From NCBI RefSeq assembly GCF_024343615.1, contig NZ_RJUB01000005.1:1-64000 (forward strand): 64,000 nucleotides of DNA, in the 5' to 3' direction. Shown here piece by piece: positions 43,270 to 51,766 of this stretch (position 1 is its first letter; each line of letters opens with the position of its first letter). The translations under genes were made by a program, and so were the position numbers. The notes beneath the pieces were generated by a model. It saw only the letters and a program-made list of their open reading frames with translations, had not been told where the DNA came from and ran no database searches. Source of the DNA: Ferruginibacter sp. HRS2-29 (GTDB lineage: Bacteria; Bacteroidota; Bacteroidia; Chitinophagales; Chitinophagaceae).

Positions 43270-44355
43270 ATGCAAAAAAAGACAGCTTTATTCATGATCG
43301 ACTGGCTCGGGGCAATTGGTGGCGCCGAAGTCATGATGATCGCACCTTTGAAAGAGCTCAGCCAGGAGTACAATATCATCCTGGTCACATTGCGTCCCGG
43401 GAATGTTTTTACAAAAGATCATTTCACAGGCGAAAAACATTACAGCCTGAATATGTCCTCAAGGTTCGGGGTTTTTAAAGCTGCCCGCCAATTAAAAGAG
43501 ATCATCCGGAAAGAGAATGTAACGTTGGTTCACGCATTCCTGTACTGGAGTGTAGTAGTGGCAAGGCTTGCCTGTGGCAAAAAAACACCGCTGGTTTTCA
43601 GCCTGGCTACCATCATGAGCGATCATGTTTATAAAGACAGGTGGTATAGTTTTTATACAAAGTGGATCGACCGGCTTACTTATAAAAAACAACAGGTACT
43701 GATCTCTCCCACAAAAGAAGTGTATATGGATTTTGATGCCGCTATCGGTATCAAAGGCCCGGCATATGTAATACCTAATTTTGTGATGGATAGTTTTTTT
43801 GAAAAAGCGGGTTCTTACAAAACTCCCGGCGTTAACCTGAAGATTGTTGCCGTAGGCAATATAAAACCTGTAAAGAACTACCAGGTGATACTCGATGCCT
43901 TGCAACTTGCGGGGCCGTTGCCGCTTACCATAGATATTTATGGAAATGGCGATCTTACCGGGGAGCAGAAACGCCAGATAGAAACGCATCAACTTCCGGT
44001 GAAACAAATGGGCAGCCGCAGCGACATCCATCAGGTGATGCCGCAATACGATGCATTCATCATGAGTTCCCTGCACGAAGGCTTTGGTATATCTGTCGCC
44101 GAAGCGATGGCGATTGGGCTTCCGCTGATGTTGTCTGATATCAGAACGTTGAGGGAAGTTTCAAAAGATAATGCCTTCTTCTTCAATCCCACCGATGCGA
44201 AATCGTTGGCAAACGCTTTTCGATCCATCCTCGATAAGAAAGAAAAACTCCGGCAATATTCCGATAGGGGAAAAGCCATCGCGAACGAACATTACACAAA
44301 GAAGCAGTATGTTCAGCAATTGCTGAAAGTATATGGGCAATTGCTCAATAAATGA
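43270..44355 (+). CDS. family 4 glycosyltransferase
   Basis: A 361-residue GT-B enzyme. N-domain: FMIDWLGAIGGAEVMMIAPL; the C-domain has LKIVAVGNIKPVKNYQVILDA, IDIYGNGDLTGEQKRQI, and the E-x7-E stretch SLHEGFGISVAEAMAIGLPL. Donor unknown. It follows flippase 2 and precedes the second amidotransferase, mirroring the order GT then asnB of the first module. Confidence 0.92.
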   Translation: MQKKTALFMIDWLGAIGGAEVMMIAPLKELSQEYNIILVTLRPGNVFTKDHFTGEKHYSLNMSSRFGVFKAARQLKEIIRKENVTLVHAFLYWSVVVARLACGKKTPLVFSLATIMSDHVYKDRWYSFYTKWIDRLTYKKQQVLISPTKEVYMDFDAAIGIKGPAYVIPNFVMDSFFEKAGSYKTPGVNLKIVAVGNIKPVKNYQVILDALQLAGPLPLTIDIYGNGDLTGEQKRQIETHQLPVKQMGSRSDIHQVMPQYDAFIMSSLHEGFGISVAEAMAIGLPLMLSDIRTLREVSKDNAFFFNPTDAKSLANAFRSILDKKEKLRQYSDRGKAIANEHYTKKQYVQQLLKVYGQLLNK

Positions 44356-44396
44356 CCGGGTAAATCGTTCCAGGAAATCGAATTCGCCGGTTTTTT
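44355..44396 (+). terminator. weak terminator-like hairpin
   Basis: ACCGG (44355-44359) can pair with CCGGT (44387-44391), which is followed by TTTTTAA. The middle is poorly paired, so this is tentative. A near-consensus -7 box (TATTTTCG, 44429-44436) follows before asnB 2. Confidence 0.35.
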
Positions 44397-44456
44397 AATA
44401 TGATATAAATTCAGGCGGAATAATTCGTTATTTTCGTTTCTAAAATAATCTGGTTT

Positions 44457-46367
44457 ATGTGCGGTATTGCAGGTTTCATTGATTTTTCAAATAGTTCAAC
44501 TTTACAAATATTACAGGAATGTACCGATACGCTCGAGCACCGGGGTCCGGACGGCGGCGGCTACGAATTTATGCAGCAGGATGGCCACCAGGTTGGTTTA
44601 GGCCACCGCAGGCTTTCCATCATCGACCTTAGCAATGCTGCCAGCCAGCCCATGTGGTACAAGGATTATTGCATCATTTTTAATGGCGAGATATATAATT
44701 ACCAGGAAATAAAAGATACGCTGGCCGCAAAGGGGCACACATTTACCACCCATAGCGATACCGAAATGATCCTTCATGCCTATGAAGAATGGGGCAGTAA
44801 AGCGCTGGATCAGTTCATCGGCATGTTCGCGTTCGCCATTTTCGACAGGCGGACGAATAAATTATTCGCCTGCCGCGACAGGGCAGGTGTGAAGCCTTTT
44901 TTTTATTATCAGAAAAATGGGTTGTTCATGTTCGCTTCCGAGCTGAAAGCCATTATCAAACACCCGGCTTTTGTAAAATCCATCAACATCGACGCTGCCG
45001 CGGCATATATGCAGTTTGGCTACGTGCCAACACCCCATTGCATTTTCGAGGATACGGCAAAATTGAAACCGGGCCATTTTCTCGAATTCGATCTGACAAA
45101 AAAAGAAGTACGTACCCAACAATACTGGAACCTTTACGACGCGTACAATAAACCTGAACTGAAGATCGGTCTTCCCGAAGCGATCACCGAAACGGAAAAA
45201 TTATTGACCAATGCATTTCAATACCGCATGGTAAGTGATGTACCGGTAGGGGTTTTCCTGAGCGGCGGTTACGATAGCAGTTGTGTGACCGCATTGCTGC
45301 AGGCCAACAATACAGAAAAGATAAAAACATTTACCATTGGTGTTCCGGATGTTGGATTGAATGAAGCGCCTTATGCCAAAGATATTGCCGCCCGCCTTGG
45401 TACCGATCATACGGAGTATTATTGCACACAAAAGGAAGCATTGGAAATTGTGCCACAGCTTCCGCATTATTACGATGAACCTTTTGCCGACAGCAGCGCC
45501 ATCCCCACCACACTGGTGAGCAGGATCGCGAGGGAAAAAGTTACCGTGGCACTCTCGGCAGATGCGGGCGATGAAATATTTGCGGGGTACAACCGGTACG
45601 ATTACATGATGAAGTATGGTAAGCGCCTGCAAAGCATTCCTAAGTTCATCCGCAAAAGTGCCGCGGCCACTATGGAACTTATACCGGCAAATTCTATCCC
45701 GGTGCTGAATAAAAAATATCTTTTTCATACCCGTTATGAGAAGATGAAAATGCTTTTAAAAAATCCTTCGGAAGAAAACATGCTGATGAGCCTCACCACG
45801 CAGATCAGCGCCGACGAAATCGGTTTTCTTTTCAAAAATAAAATAACAGTATTGTCGACGGCCTTCGACAGCAAAGAGTTGAATGAAGAACGTTATTCGC
45901 CGCTGGCATACAATATGGCCATCGATTACCAGACTTACCTGCTGGATGATATCCTGCAAAAAGTAGACAGGGCCACCATGAGCGTAAGCCTCGAAGGCAG
46001 GGAGCCATTTCTCGATCAGCGCATCATAGAATGGGCGGCACAATTGCCGATGAAATACAAGTACAACAACGGCAACAAAAAATTCATCATCAAGGAGATC
46101 GTTCATAAATATCTACCAAAGGAAATCATGGAAAGGCCAAAGATGGGCTTCGGTATACCGATAGCATCATGGCTGCAGAAAGACCTGAAACCTTTTGTGG
46201 ATGAGTATTTCGACGAAACATTTATCGAAAAGCAAAATATTTTCAACAACCGGGAAGTGCAGAAGATCCGCAGGTCTTTCTACCAGGGAAAAGTGGAAAG
46301 AGCGGAAAAATTGTGGTACCTGCTGATGTTCCAGATGTGGTATGATAAATGGATGAATGGAAATTAG
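44457..46367 (+). CDS. asnB: asparagine-synthase-like amidotransferase 2
   Basis: A 636-residue paralogue of the enzyme at 34558, with the same domain order. Glutaminase: Cys2 in MCGIAGFIDF, HRGPDGGGYEF, GLGHRRLSIIDLS, FNGEIYNY. Synthetase: PP loop SGGYDSS at 269-275 (Tyr instead of Leu), EPFADSSAIPT, SADAGDEIFAGYN. All catalytic positions seem intact, so both copies are probably active. I infer amidation of a sugar acid of the second glycan; no uronate-forming dehydrogenase is in the window. Confidence 0.92.
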   Translation: MCGIAGFIDFSNSSTLQILQECTDTLEHRGPDGGGYEFMQQDGHQVGLGHRRLSIIDLSNAASQPMWYKDYCIIFNGEIYNYQEIKDTLAAKGHTFTTHSDTEMILHAYEEWGSKALDQFIGMFAFAIFDRRTNKLFACRDRAGVKPFFYYQKNGLFMFASELKAIIKHPAFVKSINIDAAAAYMQFGYVPTPHCIFEDTAKLKPGHFLEFDLTKKEVRTQQYWNLYDAYNKPELKIGLPEAITETEKLLTNAFQYRMVSDVPVGVFLSGGYDSSCVTALLQANNTEKIKTFTIGVPDVGLNEAPYAKDIAARLGTDHTEYYCTQKEALEIVPQLPHYYDEPFADSSAIPTTLVSRIAREKVTVALSADAGDEIFAGYNRYDYMMKYGKRLQSIPKFIRKSAAATMELIPANSIPVLNKKYLFHTRYEKMKMLLKNPSEENMLMSLTTQISADEIGFLFKNKITVLSTAFDSKELNEERYSPLAYNMAIDYQTYLLDDILQKVDRATMSVSLEGREPFLDQRIIEWAAQLPMKYKYNNGNKKFIIKEIVHKYLPKEIMERPKMGFGIPIASWLQKDLKPFVDEYFDETFIEKQNIFNNREVQKIRRSFYQGKVERAEKLWYLLMFQMWYDKWMNGN

Positions 46368-46381
46368 GCTTTGCTTAATTT

Positions 46382-46476
46382 CCGATGCCGGATGCCTGAT
46401 ACTGGTATTCTTAAAAAGTTTAAAGTCTGTAACGGAATTTCAACTCTAAAATATTCAGCATCCAGTAACCAGCATC
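46382..46476. repeat. GATGCCGGATGC-type inverted repeat
   Basis: Left arm GATGCCGGATGCCTGATACTGG (about 46384-46405) faces CAGCATCCAGTAACCAGCATC (about 46456-46476), its imperfect complement. The same unit, unpaired, appears at 50161-50182. Confidence 0.65.
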
Positions 46477-46529
46477 TTCAACCAGTAAAAATTTCAAGTA
46501 AACATAATAATTTTCAAAACTAACGTCCC

Positions 46530-47762
46530 TTGTCTTCTCCTAAAAAGGTTCTTTTTATCTCTTACGATGGCATGACCGATCCGCTCGGGCAGAGCCAGGT
46601 AATACCGTATCTGCAGGGGCTCAGTCAGCATGGTTACACGATCTTCTTATTGAGTTGCGAAAAAGAACAGGTGTTTGAAAAAAATAAACATTCGGTGCAG
46701 CAATTGCTTTCCGGATATGATATTGTATGGGTGCCGGTGGATTATACCAGGCGCCCGCCGGTATTGTCTACGCTGATGGATATCCGTAAGCTGAAACGTA
46801 CAGCCCGGAAGATCCACGAGAAACATTCCATTGATATGGTGCATACCCGCCCGGGAATTCCATCGATGGTGGGGTTGTGGATGAAGAAAAAAATGGGGGT
46901 TAAATTCCTGAATGATATCCGGGAGTTTTATGCCGATAGCCGTGTGGATGGCGGCATGTGGAAGAAGGGCCATCCGCTGTACCGAATGATCTATAATTAC
47001 TTCAAAAAGAATGAAGCCGAAGAAGTGGCGCAGAGCGATGGCATCGTATGCCTTACTTATGTGGCTGAAAAAATAATCAGGCAATGGCCGGAATACAAAG
47101 CATCGACGCCGCTGGCAGTAATACCCTGCAGTGCCGATCTTAACCTGTTCGATAGCAAACGTATAGATACACAACAGGCAGACTGGCAGGCACAAAGGCT
47201 CAATATACAGCCCGGCGATTTCATCATTAGTTACCTCGGCTCCATCGGCGGCTGGTACATGACCGCGGAAATGATGCAGTTTTGCAAACGTGTTTCTGAA
47301 AAGATACCCGCGGCAAAATTCCTTTTCATATCCCCGCATCATCACAAAACGATCATCGATACCGCTGCGCAATATGGCCTGGCCGAAGACAGGATCATCG
47401 CTACTCATGCCAGCAGGAAAGAAGTGCCGGCGCTGCTTTCGCTGAGCCGGTACAGTTTGTTTTTTATCAAACCCTGTTATTCAAAACAATCATCTTCGCC
47501 TACCAAGCATGGCGAATTGATGGCGATGGGCATCCCTGTTATTACCAACAGCGGCGTAGGCGATGTGAAGGAAATTGTAGAAAAATATGAGGGCGGATTT
47601 GTGATCGATCATTTCGATACTTCATCTTTTGATGACATCATCGATAAGATGATATTGGCTAAATTTGATCGCGATCGCATCAGGCAGGGCGCCGAAGAAT
47701 TTTACTCATTGAAAAATGCTTCCGCTAAATACCTGGAGCTATATCAAAAAATACTTAACTGA
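46530..47762 (+). CDS. family 4 glycosyltransferase
   Basis: A 410-residue GT-B enzyme starting at TTG 46530 (MSSPKKVLFISYDGMTDPLG). The GMTDPLGQSQVIPYL loop replaces the usual GGxE, as in several Bacteroidota enzymes. The C-domain has IISYLGSIGGWYMTAEMM, KFLFISPHHHK, and SPTKHGELMAMGIPVITN with the donor-binding Glu. The preceding gap carries an inverted repeat. Confidence 0.9.
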   Translation: MSSPKKVLFISYDGMTDPLGQSQVIPYLQGLSQHGYTIFLLSCEKEQVFEKNKHSVQQLLSGYDIVWVPVDYTRRPPVLSTLMDIRKLKRTARKIHEKHSIDMVHTRPGIPSMVGLWMKKKMGVKFLNDIREFYADSRVDGGMWKKGHPLYRMIYNYFKKNEAEEVAQSDGIVCLTYVAEKIIRQWPEYKASTPLAVIPCSADLNLFDSKRIDTQQADWQAQRLNIQPGDFIISYLGSIGGWYMTAEMMQFCKRVSEKIPAAKFLFISPHHHKTIIDTAAQYGLAEDRIIATHASRKEVPALLSLSRYSLFFIKPCYSKQSSSPTKHGELMAMGIPVITNSGVGDVKEIVEKYEGGFVIDHFDTSSFDDIIDKMILAKFDRDRIRQGAEEFYSLKNASAKYLELYQKILN

Positions 47763-47790
47763 TTTTTTAAACCATTATTAATTTTTTCAG

Positions 47791-48951
47791 ATGTCTTTGC
47801 ATTTTCTGATTGTGGGTTCAGGTTTTTCCGGTGCAGTGTTGGCCAATCAATTGACGCAGGCATTAGATTGTAAAGTCGATATCTGGGACGAGCGCCCGCA
47901 TGCCGGCGGCAACTGCCACACAGAAAGGGACGAGCAAACCGGCATCATGGTGCATCAATATGGCCCCCATATCTTTAATACGGATAAAAAGGAGATATGG
48001 GATTACGTGAACAGTTTTGGTGAGTTTAAACATTATGTTCATCGCGTAAAGGCGCTCAGCAAAGGAGCGATTTACTCCCTCCCGGTGAGCCTGTTTACCA
48101 TCAACCAGTTTTTTGGTAAAACATTTACGCCTGCTGAAGCAAAAGAATTCCTGCAGGGCTTGGCGGATAAAACGATCATAGATCCGCAGAACTTTGAAGA
48201 GCAGGCCTTACATTTCATCGGCCGCGAATTGTACGATGCTTTCTTTTACGGCTATACCAAAAAGCAATGGGGTTGCGAGCCTACGGAACTTCCGGCTTCC
48301 ATCATCAAACGGATCCCGGTACGTTTCAACTACGACGATAATTACCACACCAATGAATATACCGGCATACCGGTGGATGGTTATTCCGCCATCATGCAAA
48401 AAATGATCGACCACCCGTCCATAAGCCTCACGCTGAATAAAAAGTTCACGGCCGGCATGGACACCAGCCAATACACGCATGTTTTTTATACCGGCCCGCT
48501 CGATGCCTATTTTGAGTTTGAGTATGGCCGACTGGGTTACCGTACGGTCACTTTTGAAAAATTTTATGCCGAAGGCGATCATCAGGGTTTATCCCAAATG
48601 AATTATTGCGACGAAGAAGTTCCCTACACCAGGGTGGTGGAACATAAACATTTTACCCCCTGGGAAAAACATCAAAAAACGGTTTATTTCAAAGAGTTCA
48701 GTAAAGAGACCGGCCCTGCAGACGAGCCTTATTATCCAAAAAGGCTGCAGCACGACAAAGGGATTTTAAAACAATACCGGGCTAAAGCCGAAAGCCTTTC
48801 CGGGGTGTCTTTCTTGGGCAGACTGGCCACTTACCGCTATATGGATATGCATCATGTGATTGGTGAAGCGCTAAGTTTTGCAGAAAATTTTGTGAAGGCA
48901 TTAAAAACCGGGCAACCGATACCTGTATTTTCCAATACAGAAGAGTTGTAG
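47791..48951 (+). CDS. glf: UDP-galactopyranose mutase
   Basis: A 386-residue FAD enzyme interconverting UDP-galactopyranose and UDP-galactofuranose. Signs: FLIVGSGFSGAVLANQL (FAD loop), WDERPHAGGNCHT, HQYGPHIFNTDKKEIWDYV, YTKKQWGCEPTEL, and the C-terminal FLGRLATYRYMDMHHVIG. Length is typical. The next gene is a galactofuranosyltransferase-like GT2, so the glycan probably contains galactofuranose. Confidence 0.95.
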   Translation: MSLHFLIVGSGFSGAVLANQLTQALDCKVDIWDERPHAGGNCHTERDEQTGIMVHQYGPHIFNTDKKEIWDYVNSFGEFKHYVHRVKALSKGAIYSLPVSLFTINQFFGKTFTPAEAKEFLQGLADKTIIDPQNFEEQALHFIGRELYDAFFYGYTKKQWGCEPTELPASIIKRIPVRFNYDDNYHTNEYTGIPVDGYSAIMQKMIDHPSISLTLNKKFTAGMDTSQYTHVFYTGPLDAYFEFEYGRLGYRTVTFEKFYAEGDHQGLSQMNYCDEEVPYTRVVEHKHFTPWEKHQKTVYFKEFSKETGPADEPYYPKRLQHDKGILKQYRAKAESLSGVSFLGRLATYRYMDMHHVIGEALSFAENFVKALKTGQPIPVFSNTEEL

Positions 48952-49151
48952 TAATTCTTCGCTTTTCCTTCCTCCGTTTTATACGGAAAAACACGGCTTA
49001 TCAATCGCGTAAAGACACCCCTTTTACTGGTTCTCAGGCATTTGTCATCTAAAAATCCTGATTTTTTTGCTTTCCCCACGCAATAAGCAGGTTATTGCTG
49101 CGTTTATAATATTGTCCAATTATTCTGTTTAAAAAACCAAAACACTTTCTC

Positions 49152-50153
49152 ATGGAAAAAGTGATTGCAGTGGTTGTATCCTACAACCGCCAGGTGCTCT
49201 TGTCCGAATGTATTAACGCATTGAGGGCCCAAACCCGTCGTCCGGACGCTATTTTAGTAGTGAATAACGGCAGTACGGACAATACGGAGGCCTGGTTAAA
49301 AACTCAGACAGACATTACGGTGATCACGCAGGAGAACGTTGGTTCGGGTGGAGGATTCAATACAGGGATCTCCTGGGCATTTAAAAATGAATTTTCGTGG
49401 ATATGGTGCATGGATGATGATGGTTATCCAAAATCGGATGCACTTGAAAAATTATTGAATGTAGAAACCCCTGATCGTTGCCTGCTCAATTGTGCAGTGA
49501 TCAATAAAGAAGACAAAAAATCATTTGTGTGGAATACGGCCAACTATGCTTCGATAGATGATGTAGAAGGCGAATTGATCAAAGGTATCGGCCATCCGTT
49601 CAACGGAACTTTATTGCACCGCTCGATCGTGGCAAAAGTAGGCATACCAAAATCTTCACTGTTTTTGTGGGGCGATGAATCGGAATACTATTGCCGTATC
49701 ACTAAAAAATACAACATCCCGGTATACACCGTTGCATCCAGCATACATTATCACCCGGCCAGTGCGTACAGCTACAAGCAGGACTGGGATTTCACTTCCG
49801 GCTGGAAGATGTACTTTTATGTGAGGAACCGTTTCCATGTACATAAAGTGAAATTTGCCAACAAGTTCGTGGCTGCTTTCAACTACATGATATTCGTGCT
49901 GGCATTTGCAGGTATGATCATGGTTTTTCAGAAAACCGATAAACTGAAAAAATTAAGCTTCCTGGCATGGCCGCTGGCAGATGCATTCAGGAACGATTTT
50001 ACCGCTACACCCAATACGATCTTAGCCAGGCTCAACAACAGGGATGGCAAAAGATCTTTCTTCTCATCATTGAACAACTACGGTCGCAATACACGTTTGG
50101 CTATCCACAGCATCTTTACGCTGGATAGCGAAAGGAAGACAGCCGGGGTTTAG
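49152..50153 (+). CDS. family 2 glycosyltransferase, galactofuranosyltransferase-like
   Basis: A 333-residue GT-A enzyme: VVVSYNRQVLLSECI, LVVNNGSTDNT, ENVGSGGGFNTGISWAF, the metal motif MDDDGYP, and LFLWGDESEYYCRI near residue 180. The GGFN and WGDE patterns resemble the GlfT/rhamnosyl group. Placement after glf supports a galactofuranosyl donor; this is inference. A hydrophobic stretch (YMIFVLAFAGMIMVF) at about 250-270 may anchor it. Confidence 0.88.
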   Translation: MEKVIAVVVSYNRQVLLSECINALRAQTRRPDAILVVNNGSTDNTEAWLKTQTDITVITQENVGSGGGFNTGISWAFKNEFSWIWCMDDDGYPKSDALEKLLNVETPDRCLLNCAVINKEDKKSFVWNTANYASIDDVEGELIKGIGHPFNGTLLHRSIVAKVGIPKSSLFLWGDESEYYCRITKKYNIPVYTVASSIHYHPASAYSYKQDWDFTSGWKMYFYVRNRFHVHKVKFANKFVAAFNYMIFVLAFAGMIMVFQKTDKLKKLSFLAWPLADAFRNDFTATPNTILARLNNRDGKRSFFSSLNNYGRNTRLAIHSIFTLDSERKTAGV

Positions 50154-50160
50154 TTGCCCG

Positions 50161-50250
50161 TTGCCGGATGCTGGATGCCGGTTTTCGGCGGTAATACTTC
50201 CGTGATCGGAGGTAGTTCATCGGTTGTCTGTTGTCCATCGTCTGTTGTCC
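50161..50250. repeat. two short repeat families in a convergent gap
   Basis: GCCGGATGCTGGATGCCGG at about 50163-50182 is the unit seen at 46382. GTTGTCTGTTGTCCATCG and its near-repeat at about 50222-50250 form a second family. The minus-strand polymerase-like gene reads through this second set, giving its C-terminus DNRRWTTDNR. Confidence 0.65.
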
Positions 50251-51575
50251 GGGGGCATTTTCTTATGCTGCGCCAGGATGATCCGTTTTTGATTGATCAG
50301 GATCAGTGCGATGATATAGAAAGGCATGCAGGGGATCTTATACCTCACCAATGTTCCAAAATTCAACGTGGTGGTGCCGATGAAAAGGGCGAAGAGTATT
50401 GAATAAAAGAAACAAAACAGCACCATCGGGCTGGTGAACAAGGTCTTGAAGAAAAATACCGGCCCCGATTTCAGCAATACATACAGCGTAAACAACATCA
50501 GGCTCAGGCTTTCCAGCGAAGAAAGCAGCGTGGATATTTTCTTTGATTCCCACAAATAAGGCCTGAATAAAGTAGCATTGATCGCCGCAGGCGCTACTTT
50601 GAGCAAACTGCCCACACTCCCGTCATATTCTACCCCAAGGCTGAAAGAAGATTCTGCCTGGTCAGACATAGCGATGAAATTTGTTTGTGTCGACTTTACA
50701 GAAGTAGATAATTTCTCCAAGGCAAAATTCCCCATTTCCCGCTGCAACGTTTCCGAAAGATATTGGAAACCGATACCCACCACAGCAATGATAACAATAA
50801 AAGCGATGGCTTTGAACAAGGCGCTTTTTACCAGGTGAAGGTTCATCTGGATCATATAAAACAAGAAAAACGGCAGGAACGAATAAAGGATATAAGGTTT
50901 TACTACAGAAAGCACCCAGGCCGAAAATATCGCTATGAGCAGGTGTTGGGTTATTTTTGTTTTTTTATAGATCACTTCATTGAGCGCATACGTGAGCCAT
51001 CCGAGCGCACCCATGCAGATGGGGTCTTTGAGGATGCCGCAACTCCAGAATACCACCGTTGGCAGAAAAAGTATGGCGATCGATATTTGTTTGTGCAGCT
51101 TCGGATACAGCTCGTAAAAGAAAACGAAAAGCTTCCAGATACCGCTAAGGGCGATCATCGAAAAGAACAGGTTGATGACGCTGTAAGTGCCAAAAGTAAA
51201 AAAAGATAAGATGGCTACCAGCCGTATGACAAAATAGTTGGCTTCGCTGGCAAAATACCCTTCGGTGAAATTGCTCACCAGCAGGTTGAAATCAAAATCT
51301 TTTCCGGCCACAAACAACCATTTCAGGTGCGAAGGGTCCTGTAGCGAAAGATGGTAAATGTTGAGCCCTTCAGGATAATACAAAGTGGTAGAATCGCCCG
51401 GCGATATCCATACATTGAACACGCTCATAGCCACTGTTGCAAACACTTTTATCCAAAAAGCGATCAGGTGATATTTTTTTAATATGGGATCTTTTATCTT
51501 TTTCCGGCGGTACGAAAAGAACAGGTGGAAGAGATAAGTATAAATGGGAAACAATATGAGATCAGAATAACCCAT
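50217..51575 (-). CDS. polymerase-like polytopic membrane protein 2
   Basis: A 452-residue membrane protein paralogous to the one at 37425, sharing the EG-N loop after GDS, EANYFVIRLVAILSFFTFG, FLPTVVFWSCGILKD, KPYI, FRPYLWES and LVRYKIPC. It has about ten to twelve spans and one long soluble loop (NFALEKLSTSVKSTQTNF). It is proposed as a Wzy-type polymerase of the second module. It is transcribed against the locus from its own promoter (51623-51650). The last ten residues are repeat-derived. Confidence 0.72.
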   Translation of the reverse strand: MGYSDLILFPIYTYLFHLFFSYRRKKIKDPILKKYHLIAFWIKVFATVAMSVFNVWISPGDSTTLYYPEGLNIYHLSLQDPSHLKWLFVAGKDFDFNLLVSNFTEGYFASEANYFVIRLVAILSFFTFGTYSVINLFFSMIALSGIWKLFVFFYELYPKLHKQISIAILFLPTVVFWSCGILKDPICMGALGWLTYALNEVIYKKTKITQHLLIAIFSAWVLSVVKPYILYSFLPFFLFYMIQMNLHLVKSALFKAIAFIVIIAVVGIGFQYLSETLQREMGNFALEKLSTSVKSTQTNFIAMSDQAESSFSLGVEYDGSVGSLLKVAPAAINATLFRPYLWESKKISTLLSSLESLSLMLFTLYVLLKSGPVFFFKTLFTSPMVLFCFFYSILFALFIGTTTLNFGTLVRYKIPCMPFYIIALILINQKRIILAQHKKMPPDNRRWTTDNR

Positions 51576-51622
51576 TCGTGGAGCTGCAAAGTTGTTTTGT
51601 TATGAACTATAGCTGTTCACGA

Positions 51623-51650
51623 CAAATTTATCGTAAAATATCCTTCACAA
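51623..51650 (-). promoter_or_regulatory. promoter of polymerase-like gene 2
   Basis: On the minus strand: TTG (51650-51648), a 17-base spacer and TAAATTTG (51630-51623), a full match to the -33/-7 pattern. ATG is 48 bases downstream at 51575. Confidence 0.65.
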
Positions 51651-51766
51651 TTCAATAATAAAGATTTATTTTGCCCATATTCAAAGATCGTGTGTTGTAT
51701 TTCATCCAGACAATTTATTAAAAAAAGATTTTATAGGTTGCTGGCTGCAGGCAAACATTCTCATTT

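Noticed and set aside
46647..47408. 253-codon minus-strand open frame inside a glycosyltransferase
   Set aside because: It has the His/Phe/Ile-rich look of an antisense frame and no family features, while the plus-strand protein has full GT-B motifs.
49089..49151. Promoter before the GT2 at 49152 (TAATATTG)
   Set aside because: The -7 is one base off and no TTG lies at a usable distance.
50154..50402. 82-codon plus-strand frame after the GT2 gene
   Set aside because: It translates repeat sequence (CCPSSVV-like) and the antisense of the membrane gene; no independent support.
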